From positions 620,001 to 684,000 of the forward strand of contig CABJAM010000001.1 in NCBI GenBank assembly GCA_902363555.1: 64,000 nucleotides of DNA, written 5' to 3'. The position numbers were made by a program, and so were the translations under genes. The notes under the pieces were generated by a model. It worked only from the letters and a program-made list of their open reading frames with translations. It was not told the origin of the DNA and made no database searches. Source of the stretch: Lachnospiraceae bacterium. Lineage in GTDB: Bacteria > Bacillota > Clostridia > Lachnospirales > Lachnospiraceae. This document shows positions 26,002-33,712 of this stretch, in pieces. The number at the start of each line of letters is the position of its first letter. The stretch's first letter is position 1.

Positions 26002-26133
26002 TTATTCCACTTTTTGTGAAAAGATTTTATTAATCTGTTTGGGCTTTTCGGCTTCCTTAGTCAAGCTAAAATAATAGTTATTGTAAGTGGTCCGTATTGA
26101 AGCGTGTCCGGCAAGGTCTTTAACATCACGTAA
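26002..26133 (-). pseudogene. Tyrosine recombinase (integrase) C-terminal remnant
   Basis: On the minus strand this frame reads RDVKDLAGHASIRTTYNNYY and continues FSLTKEAEKPKQINKIF to a stop at 26002. The LAGHASIRTT...Y pattern is the conserved C-terminal His, box and Tyr region of phage/ICE integrases. Nothing upstream of about 26133 continues the frame; the XRE gene reads through there in another frame. It indicates that an integrative element once used the adjacent tRNA-Gly 3' end as its attachment site. Confidence 0.7.
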
Positions 26134-27667
26134 GCCCCGTCAATTCTTTATACTTCCGTATTTCCGCCTCAACCTGCTCGATCGTCGCATGTCTCGACCC
26201 AACACTCATATTTTCATCCGCCATATGCCGCAGGTAATCAAACAGTGACGCGGCCATATGCTGCTCCGTTATTTCAATGATCGCAAACGGCGCCCCCTGC
26301 TTAACAAGAATAGCATGATTGATCCCCTTGGCATAGACAACGACTTTGCTTAAATTGGGGGCGTTTGTCAGGACGAGCTGATAGTGCGGGAAATGGTTCA
26401 GCGACCAGAGGATCTGCTCCAAATGGAGGATATACTCCTCCGGCGTGTAGTAAAGTGGCGGCCCTGAGATCATTTTCGTTCCGGGAATCTCCAGCGTTCC
26501 CGCCATGACCTCCTCCGGCGGCACAAAATGCATCATATCGATAAATACATGGTTTTCCAGAATCTTTTCCAGGTTTTTAAGCCGTTTTTGCATCGTTTCC
26601 ACCATTTGGCGGGCAAAGGGCTGTCCGCTGCGGGCAATGCGGTCAAGTATCTGGGGCGGCAGTGTAGCGGTGGAAAGCTTGCTGGATTTATAAATGCCTG
26701 TATCGTCTATTTTAGAAAAATCCAAAAGACAGTTAAATAGCCGGTCCGGCTGCTCCATCGTATATAAATTCATCATGTGCCGGCAGCGGGAAACCTGATC
26801 GCTGAACTCATCGGACAGCGCATCGATCATCTTCCGGTCCGTGGTCAGCAGCGTCATCCGTCCGTTTTTCTGGCCGTTGAGGGAAAAGGCCTGAAGGGCG
26901 ACGTGCTTTGGGGCAATAAATAACGTCCGCCGGTAAAGATTATCCCGCACAAAGGGATAATAATATTGCGTGATGGCGCTGGCCATATAGGCGGGAATCC
27001 AACGTTCCAGAGAGCGGAAGGACAGCTCCAGATTGTCCACCGGCGGCTGTATGCGGTGGAACTTGCAGCCCTTATCCACCAGTTGGGCGATGGAACGGCT
27101 GAAATCCCGGATAAATCCCGCGTCCTCGATGATCCAGTCCATACATTCATCTGAGCTGATCTCCAGCGTACACCCCTTATCCAGTGATAAAACATAGGCA
27201 ATAAAATCTCGGAAGGCCTGCCGCTTCCCTTCATTGTCATAATAGACGACAAAATTGCCTTCGGAAATGGGCTTGGGCTCTGATGAAACGCTGTCATCCG
27301 TTTCGGCTATGGGCGTGAATTTATCTATGGAATTGAGGAAATGTCCGGCCTCGCTCCTGTTTGGCGAAGGCACATTATCCGTGGACAGCCAGTTGAAAAT
27401 AACGTTGGTCAAGACCCATCCTGTGGGCCGGGATTGCAGCCGGGCATCGGATGTCAGCTCGTAAAGTGCGCTGAGCAGATGATCCTCCGTTAAAAACTGG
27501 GTAAAATATTCGGCAATACTCTGGATAATATCCGGCTTGGGCGTACCTCTGGCCCCGGTTTTCATACGGCTGATATTGGAACGGTCCATATTCAGCGCTT
27601 TTGCCAGGGATGTGGTGGTGGTGCCGGTCATATTTAACAGGTCTGTGAGCTTATCTGAGAAATTCAT
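26126..27667 (-). CDS. XRE-family regulator with long C-terminal domain
   Basis: A 513-residue protein with an N-terminal helix-turn-helix of the XRE/Cro type (TTTTSLAKALNMDRSNISRMKTG at about 15-37) and a roughly 400-residue C-terminal region I cannot assign. The DNA-binding domain suggests a transcription regulator that senses something through the large domain. Its last few codons overlap, in another frame, the integrase remnant, so the 3' end may have been altered by that insertion. The upstream region has two perfect inverted repeats that could be its own operator. Confidence 0.75.
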   Translation of the reverse strand: MNFSDKLTDLLNMTGTTTTSLAKALNMDRSNISRMKTGARGTPKPDIIQSIAEYFTQFLTEDHLLSALYELTSDARLQSRPTGWVLTNVIFNWLSTDNVPSPNRSEAGHFLNSIDKFTPIAETDDSVSSEPKPISEGNFVVYYDNEGKRQAFRDFIAYVLSLDKGCTLEISSDECMDWIIEDAGFIRDFSRSIAQLVDKGCKFHRIQPPVDNLELSFRSLERWIPAYMASAITQYYYPFVRDNLYRRTLFIAPKHVALQAFSLNGQKNGRMTLLTTDRKMIDALSDEFSDQVSRCRHMMNLYTMEQPDRLFNCLLDFSKIDDTGIYKSSKLSTATLPPQILDRIARSGQPFARQMVETMQKRLKNLEKILENHVFIDMMHFVPPEEVMAGTLEIPGTKMISGPPLYYTPEEYILHLEQILWSLNHFPHYQLVLTNAPNLSKVVVYAKGINHAILVKQGAPFAIIEITEQHMAASLFDYLRHMADENMSVGSRHATIEQVEAEIRKYKELTGLT

Positions 27668-27800
27668 AGCGTACCTCCCATAGTTTTATATCGCATCATC
27701 ATAATGGCTCAGACGCCTGAAATGATTACTTTTCTCTTCATTTTCGGATAAATTCATTTTAACACAGGAGCGGTTAGATGTATAGATAAGGACGGCACGA

Positions 27801-27832
27801 TGTCACGAAACGTGACAAAAACGGCACGTGCC
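27801..27832. promoter_or_regulatory. Paired inverted repeats upstream of the XRE gene
   Basis: TGTCACGAAACGTGACA (27801-27817) and the palindrome GGCACGTGCC (27823-27832) lie side by side, with a further CGGCACG half just upstream at 27793. They sit about 135 bp from the XRE start and 270 bp from the Rrf2 gene in the 436-bp gap 27668-28103. They look like an operator; nothing else was identified in the gap. Confidence 0.5.
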
Positions 27833-28103
27833 ACTTTACCAAAATCGGTTGTTTTTTACAAATGAATCCAGTACAATCATATTCAAGAGGGAAAGAGAAA
27901 TGTCGAAGACGCCATCCAGGTTGTCTTAAAATCATTTAATCGGCTGAATTTCCCAGTCAAAACCAAAGATTGACAAGAATAGACAAATAAAGCCAAAAAT
28001 GGTCAATGACAAAAAGCACAGAATGTGAGTTTTTGCATAACACAGCATCAGCGGAGTAAATATAACCTTAGCTGTCAGGATATATTTAAAGGAGGTACAG
28101 GAT

Positions 28104-28514
28104 GTGCAGTTGAATATAACCACCGATTACGCCGTACGCTCCGTATTATATCTGGCTACGATCGGCCGCATGGCGGCGGCACCCGAAATCGCGGAGCGGA
28201 TGCATATTCCGAGGCAGTACCTGACGACCATGGCCCGAAGGCTGAAGGACGCCGGACTGATCCGGGCCCAGGGAGGAAAGTGTGGCGGCTATATGCTGGC
28301 CCGTCCGCCGGAAGCTATCACTCTGTTGGATGTGATCCGGGCCACCGAAGGAACGATGAACCTGAACCGCTGTCTGGAGCATGATAAATATTGCAGCCGC
28401 TTTGCCACAGAGGATTGCCCGGTCCGGGAGGTTTATACGGACCTGCAGGAAATGGTGGAGAATTATCTTGGCGGCGTCACGATGGCGGATTTAAAGAATA
28501 AGCTAATAAAATGA
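28104..28514 (+). CDS. Rrf2-family regulator with three cysteines
   Basis: A 136-residue Rrf2 winged-helix regulator (TTDYAVRSVLYLA start, recognition helix IPRQYLTTMARRLKDAGLI, and wing GGKCGGYMLARPPEAITLLDV). Three cysteines in C-x6-C-x7-C after residue 90 match the iron-sulfur ligand pattern of IscR/NsrR-type members, so redox, iron or NO sensing is likely. GTG start with GGAGGT upstream. It is 83 bp ahead of the first SipW gene and may control the surface locus. Confidence 0.88.
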   Translation: MQLNITTDYAVRSVLYLATIGRMAAAPEIAERMHIPRQYLTTMARRLKDAGLIRAQGGKCGGYMLARPPEAITLLDVIRATEGTMNLNRCLEHDKYCSRFATEDCPVREVYTDLQEMVENYLGGVTMADLKNKLIK

Positions 28515-28597
28515 AAGTTGCCCGCGGATGACGGCGATAGCCGGTCAGGCAGTAATGCCGGAGCAAGTCAGCCGCCCAAACAGGAGGATGAGCGATT

Positions 28598-29230
28598 ATG
28601 GACAATGAAGTAAAGAAAAAGAAGAAAGGCCGGGCCGGTATGGTCGTCAGTATTATACTGTGCGTCATATTCATACCGATCATTTTGATCAATGTGACAT
28701 TGATCGTCAAAACCTATACAAACCCGGACCACCTGCCCGATATATTTGGTGTCAAACCGGTGATTGTGCTTTCCGGTTCCATGAGCCCCGTATTTGAAGC
28801 CGAATCACTGATCTTTGTAAAAAAGACAGATACAGCACAGTTGGCCGAGGGTGACATTATCTGCTATATGACCGATGGAACAGCCATCACTCACCGCATT
28901 GACGAGGTGAAAACAGAGGATGGCAAGACCAGCTACATAACAAAAGGTGATGCCAATAATACCGTCGATTCCACGACGGTTTCGCCGGAACAGGTTGAAG
29001 GCGTATATATTGGAAAAATTAACGGACTGGGCGGCTTTGCCATGTTCATGCAAAGCACTACCGGAATGATCGTATTTATCGTCGTACCGGTGCTCCTATA
29101 TCTGGCCTTCGACATCCTGATGCGCCGGAGAGAGTCCAAAAAAGAAAAGAGCCGTACCGCGCAGTTGGAAGCCGAGCTGGAACAGCTTCGGGCCTCCAAG
29201 GAGGACCCGGCGGCGCCGAAGACTACCTGA
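28598..29230 (+). CDS. sipW: SipW-like signal peptidase I, first copy
   Basis: A 210-residue ER-type signal peptidase: N-terminal membrane helix (about 14-37), catalytic Ser61 in LSGSMSP, His99 in THRI (the Ser-His dyad of SipW rather than Ser-Lys), the ITKGDANNT motif, and a C-terminal membrane helix (about 155-176) with a charged coiled tail. SipW enzymes process the precursors of TasA-type matrix proteins. It has a good ribosome-binding site and precedes the first TasA-like gene by 272 bp of structured leader. Confidence 0.93.
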   Translation: MDNEVKKKKKGRAGMVVSIILCVIFIPIILINVTLIVKTYTNPDHLPDIFGVKPVIVLSGSMSPVFEAESLIFVKKTDTAQLAEGDIICYMTDGTAITHRIDEVKTEDGKTSYITKGDANNTVDSTTVSPEQVEGVYIGKINGLGGFAMFMQSTTGMIVFIVVPVLLYLAFDILMRRRESKKEKSRTAQLEAELEQLRASKEDPAAPKTT

Positions 29231-29297
29231 ACACACAGGTGAATCTTCCACCCATTTGCCCGGCTGGTACCGGACGGAACCAAAGAGGGTTATGTTG

Positions 29298-29465
29298 TAT
29301 GTATTAGCTGCCTCCCCGGCGTGCACAGCACCGGGGGTCCGCAGCTTACATAGAGCCGGACGACCGGCAAAAGAGAAATGCTGCGGAGGCAGACCCGAAG
29401 ATACCTTCCGGCGGCGAAGCTCCAGTACCTGTGGCAGATGCCGCGAAAAGTTGCTTCGGGGGAAA
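29298..29465 (+). promoter_or_regulatory. Structured leader before first TasA-like gene
   Basis: Two incompatible folds can be drawn. Fold A pairs TATGTATTAGCTGC (29298-29311) with GCAGCTTACATA (29341-29352) around a CCCCGG/CCGGGG hairpin. Fold B pairs CTGCCTC (29308-29314) with GAGGCAG (29386-29392) and CGCAGC (29340-29345) with GCTGCG (29380-29385), the latter capping a GCCGG-ACGA-CCGGC hairpin. A second domain pairs CCCGAAG (29394-29400) with CTTCGGG (29454-29460), enclosing GCGGC/GCCGC. No known riboswitch consensus was recognised. Confidence 0.5.
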
Positions 29466-29502
29466 ATAATAATCTTTTATTAATTTAAAGGGGGAACTTA
29501 AT

Positions 29503-30102
29503 ATGAAAAAGAGTTCATTGAGAAATTTAGGAGTTATGGCAGTCGTGCTTTGTTTGGTGACGACTTGTCTGTTGGGCGGAACGTTGGCTAAGTATACCAG
29601 CACGATTACTGGTACAGGAACTGGTACAGTTGCAAAGTGGAATTTTAAAGCTAATAACAGCGATGGTACTACGACCGTAAATATAGACCTTGCAGATACT
29701 CTTACAGGTGGAACTAATATTGCAGCAAAGAGAATGGCCCCAGGTACAGATGGTCAATTTGATATTAGAATTAATGCAACAGGTAGTGAAGTTGGTATAG
29801 ATTATACTATTGCTTTTTCTGACTTATCTAATATTCCAACCGGATTAAAATTTTATTCGGATGCTGGTTTTAGTACAGAAATTACAGATTTAGCTACGTA
29901 TAATGGTTTTAATGGTTCAATAGCTTTGGCAGATGTAAATACAGAAGTTACAAAAACTATCTATTGGCAGTGGGCTATGGATGGTAATGAAAGTGATGAT
30001 GTAGCAAAGGGTACCGCTGGCGGTGCAGATGGAACAAAGATAGGTTTTAATGTTACTATAACTGGTACACAGGCTGATCCTACTGCTACACCAGCATCCT
30101 AA
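29503..30102 (+). CDS. TasA/CalY-like secreted protein 1
   Basis: A 199-residue protein with a SipW-type signal peptide (basic start, hydrophobic core to about 28, then GGTLAKYTSTITG). The mature part has the TasA-family landmarks APGTDGQFDIRINATG, YTIAFSDLSNIPTGLKFY, WQWAMDGNESDD and terminal FNVTITGTQ. It probably forms surface fibres or matrix. Its DNA is clearly richer in A+T than every other gene of the locus, with A/T-ending codons, which fits high expression or separate origin. Ribosome-binding site AAAGGGGG. Confidence 0.85.
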   Translation: MKKSSLRNLGVMAVVLCLVTTCLLGGTLAKYTSTITGTGTGTVAKWNFKANNSDGTTTVNIDLADTLTGGTNIAAKRMAPGTDGQFDIRINATGSEVGIDYTIAFSDLSNIPTGLKFYSDAGFSTEITDLATYNGFNGSIALADVNTEVTKTIYWQWAMDGNESDDVAKGTAGGADGTKIGFNVTITGTQADPTATPAS

Positions 30103-30138
30103 TCTTCACCACAGCCCGTCTGTGCCGGGCTATACCTC

Positions 30139-30159
30139 CCCAGGGCCTTCGGCCCTGGG
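30139..30159 (+). terminator. Strong hairpin after TasA-like gene 1
   Basis: CCCAGGGCC-TTC-GGCCCTGGG, a 9-bp stem with a tight loop, preceded at 30110 by AGCCCG/CGGGCT. There is no T-run; it may protect the 3' end of the abundant tasA-like mRNA or attenuate read-through. Confidence 0.5.
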
Positions 30160-30307
30160 ATGATCACCGGAATCCACATACCGATTCCGATGATCATCCA
30201 AAGGCCGAAGCTTTTTGTATATAAGCACAAAGCAAACGATCGACATAACTAGACTGACAAAATTAAAAATGTGATACAAGACTGTATCCCATACCAGGAG
30301 GTGGACC

Positions 30308-32521
30308 ATGAGCCATATGCCATCAGATTCTCTAAATGATTCCTCAGCAGAGAACAAACGGCGGCGTTTCTACCTCCTTCTTGTTCTGCTCTTTATGCTC
30401 GTGGGCGTATCCTCCTGCATCGTGGGCTACATTCTGGGCCAGCGGTCCGCGCCGGTAAATACCGGAAAGCTCATCGATACGATTATCCTATCGCCCACCG
30501 AAAAAAATGAAACCGAAGAAAAAAATGTACCTTTAAGTCTGTCCGGCCGCGTATATTATACCAACGGCGAGCCCTATGCCAACCGTAATCTGGAACTGCA
30601 CAGTACACCCCGCACGACCCGCACGGATGACAGCGGCGCCTTTTTCTTCTACGATGTGGAATCCGGCAGTCACGTATTAAAGGTAGTGGATGACGATGGC
30701 AATGCCGTTGCTCAGGTCAATGTAGCTTTAGACCGCAGTCCGGAAAATACCGGCGCATCCATACAGGCCGAAGGTGACGGCGGCTATCAGCTTAATGTTA
30801 CCGCTGATACCCTTCTTGTGGAAATGGAAGTGCAACTGGACGCCGCCGGTCAGGCGATGTCTGTAAATACACAAACCTTCACCGGCGTTATGGCCGATGG
30901 CCGTGTCATTTCCGCAAACGGCGAGTTCCACGCATCCGACGGCCTGATCATTACACCCCAGGGCACGCATGTATTTCCGGATGGAACCGTCAGTGTGGCC
31001 GGTGACGGCGTCCTGTTTAGCGACGGAACCTATGTGGATAAGGAGGGCAATGTAACCCTTCCAAATAATGGGGGGAATATTGCCGCAGGCGGAAGCGTGA
31101 CGCTGAGCGGCGGCGCGCTGCTGTCCTCTGATGGAAATGTGACATTGCCTGATGGTACACAGATCCATCTTTCTGACAGTTCGGCTAAAATGCCCGACGG
31201 AACCGAAATCCGATCCGACGGAACAGTAATCACAAGCGAAGGCACCGAAATCCCTCCGGATGGAAAATCTGCCATCCAGCCGGGAAAATCAAAGGATTCT
31301 CAGGAAACGACGGCCCCGGACAACGGAGGAAATCCGCCGGGGGATTCGGGAAATGGCGAAGGCACCACCACGCCGCCCGCAGTTAACCCGCCGTCGGGCA
31401 ACCGCCCGCAGCCGGGCCCTGGCACGGAAAATCCACCGGATACAAGGCCAAACGTGCCGCCGGATACAAAACCAAACGTGCCGCCAGATACGGAACCGGA
31501 CACACAGCCGGAAACGCCGCCGGACACGGAGCCCGATACAAAGCCGGAAAACCCGCCGGATACAGGGCCGGACACAAAGCCGGAAACACCGCCGGACACG
31601 GAACCGGACACAAAGCCGGAAACACCGCCGGATACGGAACCGGACACCGAGCCAGATACAAAGCCGGAAGTGCCTCCGGATACAGAACCGGACACCGAGC
31701 CCGACACAAAGCCGGAAGTGCCGCCCGACACAGAGCCGGATACCGAGCCTGACACGGAACCAGATACCGAGCCCGGAACGGGCGACGAATCCGAGACGGA
31801 CCCGCCGGCGGTTTACAATGTGACTTACAGCTACGATAAGACCTACACCTTCGCCGGTCTGCCGGCGCTGCCTCAGGATAGTGAAACCTATACCGAAGGG
31901 CAGACCGTGAAAGTAGCCGTTGCCTTTGCCGATGTGGCCGGGGATGGCGGAAATTGGCATTTTACCGGCTGGACCCTGGATGGAAATACGGTCGGAAGTA
32001 CCGCAGTCATGGTGCCGGGCGGCCTGGAATTTATCGGCGGCTGGATATGGATCGAGGGCGAAGAAAATTTGCCGGGCATGGCAGAGGTGACGGAAAACGG
32101 CATCCGTTGGGAGCAGTTGAATTTTGTCAATTTATTTGCCAACAATGACAGTGCGCTGGATGGAAAGTTATACCCGGGCACGACCGGATATTATAAATTT
32201 AACATTAATAACCCGCAAAGCTATGCTATTGATATGAGCCTGACCATGAGTGAGGCGGAGCATCAGGCCGGAGCGATCCCATTTTTATACCGGTTAAAGG
32301 CCGGAAATCAGTATGTGGCGGGTGACAGCGACACATGGCTTTCCGCATCTGAGCTGTCAAATGCAGGTGTGGTATTGCCATCAGGCACCAATATGGAGTA
32401 TACTTTAGAGTGGGAGTGGCCTTATGATTCGGGAAATGACGCGCTGGACACAGCCATCGGTTCCGACGAGAATTTAAGCCACATCATCACAATAAATCTA
32501 TATTTGGAGCAGATAAAATAA
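30308..32521 (+). CDS. Membrane-anchored stalk protein with TasA-like tip
   Basis: A 737-residue protein: short cytoplasmic N-terminus, one membrane helix (about 22-44), a carboxypeptidase-regulatory-like beta domain (SLSGRVYYTNGEPYANRNLELH..., about 75-130), a region of repeated DG(T/K) turns (about 195-320), a Pro/Asp/Thr/Glu stalk of PPDTEPDTKPE repeats (about 375-495), then a C-terminal domain. That domain has LYPGTTGYYKFNINN, IPFLYRLKAG, LEWEWPYDSGNDALDT and INLYLEQ, the same landmarks as the TasA-like proteins here. AGGAGGTG precedes the ATG. The stop overlaps the next start. Confidence 0.7.
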   Translation: MSHMPSDSLNDSSAENKRRRFYLLLVLLFMLVGVSSCIVGYILGQRSAPVNTGKLIDTIILSPTEKNETEEKNVPLSLSGRVYYTNGEPYANRNLELHSTPRTTRTDDSGAFFFYDVESGSHVLKVVDDDGNAVAQVNVALDRSPENTGASIQAEGDGGYQLNVTADTLLVEMEVQLDAAGQAMSVNTQTFTGVMADGRVISANGEFHASDGLIITPQGTHVFPDGTVSVAGDGVLFSDGTYVDKEGNVTLPNNGGNIAAGGSVTLSGGALLSSDGNVTLPDGTQIHLSDSSAKMPDGTEIRSDGTVITSEGTEIPPDGKSAIQPGKSKDSQETTAPDNGGNPPGDSGNGEGTTTPPAVNPPSGNRPQPGPGTENPPDTRPNVPPDTKPNVPPDTEPDTQPETPPDTEPDTKPENPPDTGPDTKPETPPDTEPDTKPETPPDTEPDTEPDTKPEVPPDTEPDTEPDTKPEVPPDTEPDTEPDTEPDTEPGTGDESETDPPAVYNVTYSYDKTYTFAGLPALPQDSETYTEGQTVKVAVAFADVAGDGGNWHFTGWTLDGNTVGSTAVMVPGGLEFIGGWIWIEGEENLPGMAEVTENGIRWEQLNFVNLFANNDSALDGKLYPGTTGYYKFNINNPQSYAIDMSLTMSEAEHQAGAIPFLYRLKAGNQYVAGDSDTWLSASELSNAGVVLPSGTNMEYTLEWEWPYDSGNDALDTAIGSDENLSHIITINLYLEQIK
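31438..31790 (+). repeat. Coding repeats of the PPDTEPDTKPE stalk
   Basis: Units of about 36-48 bp built on CCGGA(C/T)AC(G/A)GA(A/G)CC and ACAAAGCCGGAA are repeated about nine times with near-identical DNA. They encode the extended stalk and are prone to copy-number change. Confidence 0.85.
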
Positions 32522-33036
32522 TGAAAATGATAATAAAAATAGTCCGGGGGGTTGTTATTGCCCTGCTCTGCCTGCTGTTGGCGCTTAATCTGTGGCTCAT
32601 CGCCGCGCGGGTGTTTCTGCACCAGGACCTGCCCAAGGTGTTTGGTTTTTCTCAAGCCGTGGTCATGTCCGGGAGCATGGAACCGCTCTTTAGCGCCGGT
32701 GATGTGGTAGTTTTTCAGGAGCAGGACAGCTACGCGGTGGGCGACGTGGTCATATTCCGGCGGGATGGCGTGTTCATCACGCACCGTATTGCCGGGCTGC
32801 AGGAGGATCACTTTATTACAAAGGGCGATGCCAATAATACCGAGGATCAGCAATTGCTTGCCCCGGAATATATCGAAGGCAGGCTTGTGCTCATCATTCC
32901 GGGCATTGGAGCAGTTATGAACTTTTTGAGAAGCCCTCTGGGCATACTTTTAATTGTTGTCGTGGGCTTGCTCCTTGTGGAACTTCCGGAAATCTGGGGC
33001 CGGCATAAGGGAAGGCGGGGAAACGAAAATGAGTGA
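32521..33036 (+). CDS. sipW: SipW-like signal peptidase I, second copy
   Basis: A 171-residue ER-type signal peptidase with N-terminal helix (about 7-30), catalytic Ser52 in MSGSMEP, His88 in THRI, ITKGDANNT, and a C-terminal helix (about 138-153). Its start overlaps the stalk gene stop (TAATG) and its end overlaps the next gene by 8 nt, so all three are translationally coupled. It is shorter than the copy at 28598 and lacks the coiled tail; the two may serve different substrates. Confidence 0.93.
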   Translation: MKMIIKIVRGVVIALLCLLLALNLWLIAARVFLHQDLPKVFGFSQAVVMSGSMEPLFSAGDVVVFQEQDSYAVGDVVIFRRDGVFITHRIAGLQEDHFITKGDANNTEDQQLLAPEYIEGRLVLIIPGIGAVMNFLRSPLGILLIVVVGLLLVELPEIWGRHKGRRGNENE

Positions 33037-33613
33037 GAAAAGGAAAAACAGAGGCTGGGTGCGCTGGCTCGTATTTGCCGTCGTTGTCACGGCCCTTGTG
33101 TCAACCACCACTCTTTCCCGATATATGACGACGATCACCGGCCATGCAACGGCCACGGTGGCCTCGGTAGATATGAATGTGGCCGAAAATGCGGCCAGAA
33201 CGATGAGCTTTGACATTACCGGACTGAAGCCTGGAGGACAGATGACCTATACATTTAATATATGTAATTTTTCCGGCAATAAGGCCAGCGAGGTGGCTTT
33301 GGATTATCTGATCCATGTGACTTCCACCGGCAACCTTCCGCTGACATTTGCATTGGAAAGTACCGCGGCGAATCCCGAAGGCTCCAAAATGGCCGGTGCG
33401 CTGGATTTACCGTCCGGCACGACAGTGTGGACGACGGCAAGTCCGGGATATTTACCTCATTCCGTAAATACAACCCATACGTATACATTGACGGTATCCT
33501 GGCCTGCCGCGGCCAATGACGCTAAGTATGCCAATGAGATCGACAGCATTACGATCAATGTGGACGCTCAGCAAGCGATGCCGGAAACGGTTTCCGGCGT
33601 CAGCACAAAGTGA
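33029..33613 (+). CDS. TasA-like secreted protein 2
   Basis: A 194-residue protein with a SipW-type signal (VRWLVFAVVVTALVSTTTLS, then RYMTTITGHATATVA) and a TasA-like mature part: GLKPGGQMTYTFNICNFSG, LDYLIHVTSTGNLPLTFALE, VSWPAAANDAKYANEIDS and NVDAQQ. The start at 33029 overlaps the end of the second SipW gene; longer in-frame starts lie inside it. Probably a minor fibre or matrix subunit. Confidence 0.78.
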   Translation: MSEKRKNRGWVRWLVFAVVVTALVSTTTLSRYMTTITGHATATVASVDMNVAENAARTMSFDITGLKPGGQMTYTFNICNFSGNKASEVALDYLIHVTSTGNLPLTFALESTAANPEGSKMAGALDLPSGTTVWTTASPGYLPHSVNTTHTYTLTVSWPAAANDAKYANEIDSITINVDAQQAMPETVSGVSTK

Positions 33614-33712
33614 CAAAAATGCAGCGCTAAGTGATTGAAACGCAACGCGGTTGAAACGCGGCACAAAATGACGGAAACGCAGCACAGCATGATTTAAAAG
33701 GAGGTGGCGCAG

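Noticed and set aside
25871..26074. 67-codon frame starting inside tRNA-Gly
   Set aside because: It reads through the tRNA and its terminator.
29298..29465. c-di-GMP-I riboswitch
   Set aside because: The GCACAGGGCAAACC and GGGACGCAAAGCC cores are not present; only a short GCACAG occurs.
29256..29483. 75-codon frame in the leader between sipW and the TasA-like gene
   Set aside because: The region is better explained by RNA structure; the protein has no family-like pattern and no clear ribosome-binding site.
31289..31960. Long antisense frames over the stalk repeats (Arg/Cys-rich or Gly/Ser/Val-rich)
   Set aside because: They are shadows of the repetitive GC-rich sense gene.
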